From: Geodermatophilus normandii
GTDB taxonomy: Bacteria; Actinomycetota; Actinomycetes; Mycobacteriales; Geodermatophilaceae
Direction of reading: 5' to 3'
DNA length: 64,000 nt
Assembly: GCF_003182485.1 (NCBI RefSeq)
Contig: NZ_QGTX01000001.1
Coordinates: 3,178,001-3,242,000 of the forward strand
Under the pieces are notes generated by a model. The model was not told the DNA's origin and ran no database searches. It saw nothing but the letters and a program-made list of their open reading frames with translations. The position numbers were made by a program, and so were the translations under genes. Every line of letters begins with the position of its first letter. The first letter of the stretch is position 1. Positions 60,466 to 64,000 of this stretch are shown one piece after another.

Positions 60466-60505
60466 GTGACCTGCCGGTGACCTGCACCGCGTGCGCGTGA
60501 CCTGC
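60466..60505 (+). promoter_or_regulatory. SARP-type direct repeats in the divergent promoter
   Basis: GTGACCTGC occurs at 60466-60474, 60477-60485 and 60497-60505. The first two are 11 bases apart, the classical spacing for SARP (BTAD) regulators, and the third is 20 bases further. They lie between the BTAD regulator and the FAD oxidase gene. Confidence 0.55.
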
Positions 60506-60586
60506 TGCCCAAGCGGCCGACAAGGGGACACCAAGGACGCACCGACACCCTCCGGGTGCACCGACCACCGCACCAGGAGACGCCTC

Positions 60587-61900
60587 GTGACCACCCTCCC
60601 CGTTCCTCCGTCGCCGCTGCCGGACCTCCTCGGAGAGCCGCGGCCGGCCGTCCTGCCGCCCGACCTGACCGCCGCACTGGCCGCCCGGCTCTCGCCGTCG
60701 GCCGTGCTGACCGCCGGGTCGGTCCTGCGGGTCGGGGAGGTCTCCGACGTGGTCGCCGCGCTGCGGCTGGCCGGCCGGCACGGCGTCCCCGTGACCGTCC
60801 GCGGGCCCGGCCGGGTCGACGACGGCCCGGCCCGGCGCCTGGCCGTGGACCCCGGCGGGCTGGCCGGCGTGACCGTGTCGCCCGCGGGCTGGGCGCGGGT
60901 CGGCGCGGGGGTGCGGTGGCGGACGCTGGCCGACGCGGCCGCGCCGCACGGGTTCACCCCCATCACCGGCGCCTCGGCCGCCGAACGGGTCGCCGACACG
61001 GTCACCGGCGGCGGCGTCGGGCCGTTGGCCCGGACCTACGGACTGGCCGGGGACCGGGTCCGGGCGGTGGAGCTCGTCACCGGCGACGGCGTCCTGCGCC
61101 GGGTCACGCCGGGCGACGACGCCGACCTGTACTGGGGCGTGCGCGGCGGCGGCGCGGCGCTCGGCGTGGTCACCGCCGTGGAGCTGGACCTGCTGGCCGC
61201 CGGGCCGCGCTACGGCGGGGAGCTGTCCTGGGCCGGGACCGACGCCCCCCGGGTGGCCGAGGCCTGGCGCACCTGGTCCGCGGGGCTGCCCCCGCAGGCG
61301 GGGACCTCGCTGCTGCTCACCCGGCCGCGGGAGGGCGAGGGTGCGGTGACCGTGCGCTTCGCCTGGACCGGCGAGGCCGACGACGGCGACGCGCTGCTCG
61401 ACCGGCTGCGTGCCGCCGCGCCGCCGGCCCGGGCCGACCTCGCGCCGCGCGGGCCCGCCGGCCTGGCGGCGCCCGGGCTGACCGGCGGTGTGGAGTCCTC
61501 GCTGCTGCTCGACCGGCTCTCCGGCGGCGCGACCGGCGCCCTGCTCCGGGCGGCGGGCGGCAGCCGGCCGCGGACGGTGGAGGTGCGGCTGCTCGGCGGC
61601 GCGCTGAGGTGGGTGCCGCAGCAGCCGAGTGCGGTCTGCCACCGGGACGCGCGGCTGGCGGTGCGGGTCGTCGGCGGCACCGGCGCGGAGGACCGCGCGG
61701 CCACCCGTGCCTGTGCCGAGCAGCTGGCCGCCGCGCTCGGCGGTGACCTGGGCGGCCGCGCCACCGCGCACGGGTGGGGTGCGGCGCCGGACGTGCTGGC
61801 GCGCACGCCCTCGCCCGCCGTCCGGGACCGGCTCGCCGCGCTGGCGGCGGCCACCGACCCGCACCGCATCCTCGAGGGCGCGGTGCCCGGGCGGGGCTAG
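60587..61900 (+). CDS. FAD-binding (FAD_binding_4/BBE-type) oxidoreductase
   Basis: A 437-residue flavoprotein of the berberine-bridge/6-hydroxynicotine oxidase superfamily. The FAD domain has VTVRGPGRVDDGPAR, the GASAAERVADTVTGGGVGPL loop, then YGLAGDRVRAVELVTGDG and YWGVRGGGAALGVVTAVEL. The usual covalent-FAD histidine (R-G/S-G-G-H) is absent: that place reads RGPGRVDDG, so FAD may be held without covalent links. A C-terminal BBE-like region is short and weak. The GTG at 60587 has AGGAGA upstream. It is divergent from the BTAD regulator, which probably controls it. The substrate is unknown. Confidence 0.75.
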   Translation: MTTLPVPPSPLPDLLGEPRPAVLPPDLTAALAARLSPSAVLTAGSVLRVGEVSDVVAALRLAGRHGVPVTVRGPGRVDDGPARRLAVDPGGLAGVTVSPAGWARVGAGVRWRTLADAAAPHGFTPITGASAAERVADTVTGGGVGPLARTYGLAGDRVRAVELVTGDGVLRRVTPGDDADLYWGVRGGGAALGVVTAVELDLLAAGPRYGGELSWAGTDAPRVAEAWRTWSAGLPPQAGTSLLLTRPREGEGAVTVRFAWTGEADDGDALLDRLRAAAPPARADLAPRGPAGLAAPGLTGGVESSLLLDRLSGGATGALLRAAGGSRPRTVEVRLLGGALRWVPQQPSAVCHRDARLAVRVVGGTGAEDRAATRACAEQLAAALGGDLGGRATAHGWGAAPDVLARTPSPAVRDRLAALAAATDPHRILEGAVPGRG

Positions 61901-62190
61901 CCGCCCAGCGCGGCGCTGACCACCGGCGAGGGCCGCAGCGCCACGGGACGGCCGGCCAGCTCGGCGGCCTCGAGGGTGTCGGCGAGCAGCTCGCGGCCCG
62001 ACGCCGACAGCGCGGTGACCGAACCGGCGTCGACGCGGTCGACCGGCACCGGCTCCCGCCCGTAGCAGCTCCAGAAGGCCTCCACCGCTGCGGCGTCGAC
62101 CTCCCCCGCCAGCACCAGCGCCCGCCCGCCGGCGGTGACGAGCAGGCGGACGACGCCGCGGCGGGGAGCGGCCGAGCGCGGAGCGGTCAC
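61897..62190 (-). CDS. STAS-domain protein
   Basis: A 97-residue protein with a small alpha/beta STAS-like fold: VVRLLVTAGGRALVLAGEVD, then VPVDRVDAGSVTALSASGRE and a C-terminal LAGRPVALRPS strand. STAS domains act as anti-sigma antagonists. The usual phosphorylated serine after the conserved Asp is seen only as DAGSV, so its regulation is uncertain. The GTG at 62190 has CACACT six bases upstream (leaderless). Its TAG is shared with the FAD oxidase. It lies 26 bases downstream of the flavohemoglobin gene on the same strand. Confidence 0.65.
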   Translation of the reverse strand: MTAPRSAAPRRGVVRLLVTAGGRALVLAGEVDAAAVEAFWSCYGREPVPVDRVDAGSVTALSASGRELLADTLEAAELAGRPVALRPSPVVSAALGG

Positions 62191-62196
62191 CCCGCC

Positions 62197-62202
62197 AGTG
62201 TG
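62197..62202 (-). promoter_or_regulatory. -10 element of leaderless STAS gene
   Basis: CACACT on the minus strand, then six bases, then the GTG at 62190. Confidence 0.4.
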
Positions 62203-62216
62203 CGCGGGTCCCCGGC

Positions 62217-63473
62217 CTACCGGCCCGCCCCCGCCGGCTCCGCCCGGGCGCCCGGCGCCGGCTCGGAGGCGAGGTCGGCCTGCCACAGGTCGGGGCCGAA
62301 GACCTCGTACTGGACGTCGCGGGCGGGCACACCCCGGTCGATCAGGCTGCTCCGGACCGCGCGCATGAACGGCAGCGGCCCGCACAGGTAGTAGGCGGCG
62401 CCCTCGGGCAGCTCCACCGCGTCGAGGTCCATGGTCCCGGCGTGCACGCCGTCGACGGGGAGCGTCGTCTCGGCGCCGCGCTCGTACCAGACGTGGACGG
62501 CGGCGTCCGGCAGCGTGCGGAGGTCCCCGAGCACCTGGCGACGCAGCGCGAAGGCGTCCTCGTCCAGGTCGGCGTGCAGCAGCGTGACGGGCAGGGAGGA
62601 GCGCGCCGCGGCCAGGTGGGAGAGCATCCCGGCCATCGGGGTGATCCCGATGCCGGCGCTGGCGAACACGACCGGCCGGCCGGAGTCGTCGAGGACGACG
62701 TCACCGAAGGGCGCCGAGAGCGTCAGCCGGTCGCCGACCTGCACGTGGTCGCACAGGTGGTTGGAGACCTCGCCGGCGGGCCCGTCCTCGCCGCGCACCC
62801 GCTTGACCGAGAACGAGCGGTGCTCGCCGTCGTCGGCGCGGGTGAGGCTGTACTGGCGTGGCTGGCGCACGCCGTCGGGCAGCGGCACCTGCACGGTGAC
62901 GTACTGGCCGGGCAGCGACGTCGTGACCAGCCGGTGGTCGATCCGCCGCACCCGGAAGGTGACGACGTCGGCGGTCTCCTGGACCTTCTCGGCGACCTCC
63001 CACTCCCGCCACACCGTCTCCGGGCGCACACCCCGGGCGCTGTAGAGGCCGCGCTCCTGGTGGACGAGCGCGTAGGCCATGAGCCAGTAGACCTCGTCCC
63101 AGGCCGCGGCCACCTCCGGGGTGACCGCGTCGCCGAGCACGTCGACGATGGCCCAGAACAGGTGCTCGTGGACGACGTCGTACTGGGCCGGGGTGATCCC
63201 GAGCGAGACGTGCTTGTGCGCGATCCGCGACAGCAGCTGCTCGGGGAGCTGCTCCGGCGTCTTCACCAGCGTGCCGGCGAACACGGCGACGGAGCCGGCC
63301 AGCGCGACCTGCTGTTCCCCGGTGGCCTGGTTGCCGCGGTTGAAGACGCCGTCGAACAGCTCGGGGTGCGCGCCGAACAGGTGCCCGTAGAAGCGCCGGG
63401 CGATCTCCTGGATGTTGTCGGCGACCACGGGCAGCGTCGCCTCGATCACGGGACGGGATCGGTCAGAGAGCAT
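62217..63473 (-). CDS. hmp: Flavohemoglobin (nitric oxide dioxygenase)
   Basis: A 418-residue NO-detoxifying enzyme that turns NO and oxygen into nitrate with NAD(P)H. The N-terminal globin domain (about residues 1-138) has FYGHLFGAHPELFDGVFNRG, the proximal histidine region RIAHKHVSLGITPAQYDVV and the AAWDEVYWLMAYALVHQE helix. The FAD domain has QYVTVQVPLPDGVRQPRQYS and the NAD domain starts at FASAGIGITPMAGMLSHL. The tail ends in an Ala/Pro-rich extension. The ATG at 63473 follows GAGGAGGA. It is divergent from a second globin gene, with a CRP-like site between them. Regulation by NO or oxygen is likely. Confidence 0.92.
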   Translation of the reverse strand: MLSDRSRPVIEATLPVVADNIQEIARRFYGHLFGAHPELFDGVFNRGNQATGEQQVALAGSVAVFAGTLVKTPEQLPEQLLSRIAHKHVSLGITPAQYDVVHEHLFWAIVDVLGDAVTPEVAAAWDEVYWLMAYALVHQERGLYSARGVRPETVWREWEVAEKVQETADVVTFRVRRIDHRLVTTSLPGQYVTVQVPLPDGVRQPRQYSLTRADDGEHRSFSVKRVRGEDGPAGEVSNHLCDHVQVGDRLTLSAPFGDVVLDDSGRPVVFASAGIGITPMAGMLSHLAAARSSLPVTLLHADLDEDAFALRRQVLGDLRTLPDAAVHVWYERGAETTLPVDGVHAGTMDLDAVELPEGAAYYLCGPLPFMRAVRSSLIDRGVPARDVQYEVFGPDLWQADLASEPAPGARAEPAGAGR

Positions 63474-63669
63474 GCGGTCCTCCTCGGGCGGGCCGACGGC
63501 CGGACAGCAGCCTGCTGGGCTCCCCGTGTCCGCGCCCGCCCGTCGCTGCCGTCCGCGGGGAGGGGTGTCCACACCGGCGCGCCCCGCGGCGACCCTGCCA
63601 GGACCGGCGCCGGAAATCGATCGGATCAGCGCTGGTGGAGGTCTAGCCGCCGTCCGGAGGCCTCGCTAG

Positions 63670-63685
63670 TGTGCGCCAGGTCACA
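63670..63685. promoter_or_regulatory. CRP/GlxR-like binding site
   Basis: TGTGC-GCCAGG-TCACA matches the CRP consensus TGTGA-N6-TCACA except for one base. It overlaps a possible -10, TAGTGT (63667-63672), of the globin gene at 63717 and faces the hmp gene. The rest of 63474-63716 shows no gene. Confidence 0.5.
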
Positions 63686-63716
63686 CGGCTGAGCCGACGG
63701 CCCACGGGGGGCGACT

Positions 63717-64000
63717 GTGGACGTTCCTGCGATGCGCACGAGTTTCTCCAAGGCCGCGGCCGCGGGGGACGAGGCGCCGCTGTGGTTCTACTCGCACCTG
63801 TTCCTCGCCCATCCCGAGACCCGGCAGATGTTCCCGGTCTCGATGGCACACCAGCGCGACCGGCTCTTCGCCGCGCTCGGCGAGGTGGTGGCGCGGGTCG
63901 ACGACCTCGACTCCCTCGTGCCGATCCTGCAGCAGCTGGGGCGCGACCACCGCAAGTTCGGGACGGTGGCCGAGCACTACCCCGCCGTGGGCGCGAGCCT
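63717..64000 (+). CDS. Globin-domain protein (partial at right edge)
   Basis: The first 94 residues of a bacterial globin-type protein are seen; the gene continues beyond the window. SFSKAAAAGDEAPLWFYSHL followed by FLAHPETRQMFPVSMAHQRD and ALGEVVARVDDLDSLVPILQ, then GRDHRKFGTVAEHYPAVG match the globin domain of flavohemoglobin-like proteins, with a candidate proximal histidine in RDHRKF. The GTG at 63717 follows a GGGGGG stretch. Whether a reductase domain follows is unknown. It is divergent from hmp. Confidence 0.75.
   Translation, partial: MDVPAMRTSFSKAAAAGDEAPLWFYSHLFLAHPETRQMFPVSMAHQRDRLFAALGEVVARVDDLDSLVPILQQLGRDHRKFGTVAEHYPAVGAS

Noticed and set aside
56908..61005. Minus-strand frame of over 1300 codons across mug and the BTAD gene
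   Set aside because: Proline/arginine-rich shadow in the wrong frame of the recognised regulator and glycosylase.
57525..61900. Secondary metabolite cluster around the BTAD regulator
   Set aside because: No polyketide, peptide, terpene or other core synthase; the neighbours are single enzymes and Mug.
1..64000. Transposon, integrase, phage or conjugation region
   Set aside because: No such genes, att-like duplications or compositional break were seen; the frameshifts are single-base and not insertion-linked.
1..64000. tRNA or rRNA genes
   Set aside because: I looked in the intergenic gaps and saw no cloverleaf arms or conserved rRNA sequence.

Overview
The window is one continuous stretch of actinobacterial chromosome. 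By eye it is about three quarters G+C, with nearly every third codon position G or C. It carries about 60 protein genes packed with small gaps or 4-base overlaps. I see no rRNA, tRNA, transposase, integrase, phage gene or CRISPR array. GTG starts, mostly TGA stops, many leaderless genes, Spo0M- and SpoIIE-type regulators, BTAD, LuxR and STAND regulators, F420/FMN enzymes, an IcmF mutase and an LtrA protein together suggest a high-GC actinobacterium. The Geodermatophilaceae (Blastococcus, Geodermatophilus, Modestobacter) are my best guess, but this is an inference from gene content only.

Layout. 1-5 kb: a TetR/Rid-family divergent pair around a perfect operator palindrome, a frameshifted 14-TM MFS exporter, a 3-hydroxyisobutyrate-dehydrogenase-like enzyme and a DctA-type symporter. 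5-11 kb: a GAF-ANTAR RNA-binding regulator, a PPOX enzyme, an AraC regulator divergent from a frameshifted DinB-like protein, an alpha/beta hydrolase, a methyltransferase coupled to two small membrane proteins, and a Nudix hydrolase. 11-18 kb: Spo0M-like and SpoIIE-like stress regulators, then icmF (adenosylcobalamin acyl-CoA mutase) coupled to a BtuF-like protein without signal peptide. 18-21.8 kb: small enzymes separated by three conspicuous nested hairpins, then a CoA-disulfide-reductase-like flavoprotein. 21.8-31.5 kb: a PLP C-S lyase coupled to a luciferase-like monooxygenase, secreted GDPD, AhpD-like protein, TPR-GGDEF cyclase, TesB thioesterase, a lipoprotein and ATP-dependent ligase LigB. 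31.5-36.7 kb: a same-strand group (DUF6394 membrane protein, RCK potassium channel, LtrA, universal stress protein, hemerythrin) that looks like an envelope and ion stress module. 36.7-45 kb: a STAND regulator, an ArsR/SRPBCC operon, an APC permease, an orphan lycopene cyclase coupled to YchJ, and a GH13 glucosidase. 45-57 kb: a small Cys/His protein with a strong terminator, an LLM enzyme, DUF899 and PspC proteins, two LuxR regulators, several hydrolases and a damaged SGNH esterase. 57-64 kb: Mug glycosylase, a BTAD/AfsR regulator divergent from a FAD oxidase around SARP-like repeats, a STAS protein, flavohemoglobin, and a second globin that runs off the right edge.

Most genes look like ordinary chromosomal genes, and I find no clear candidate for a wholly new system. 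The most interesting signals are structural. Four conserved genes carry single-base frameshifts, and one of them also lacks a conserved segment. Five convergent gene pairs share one CTAG as both stop codons. About fifteen genes have an xAxxxT hexamer exactly 6-8 bases before the start codon, which predicts leaderless mRNA. An 18-bp tandem repeat supplies the stop codons of both mug and the BTAD gene. Several inverted or phased direct repeats sit in divergent promoters next to their probable regulators.
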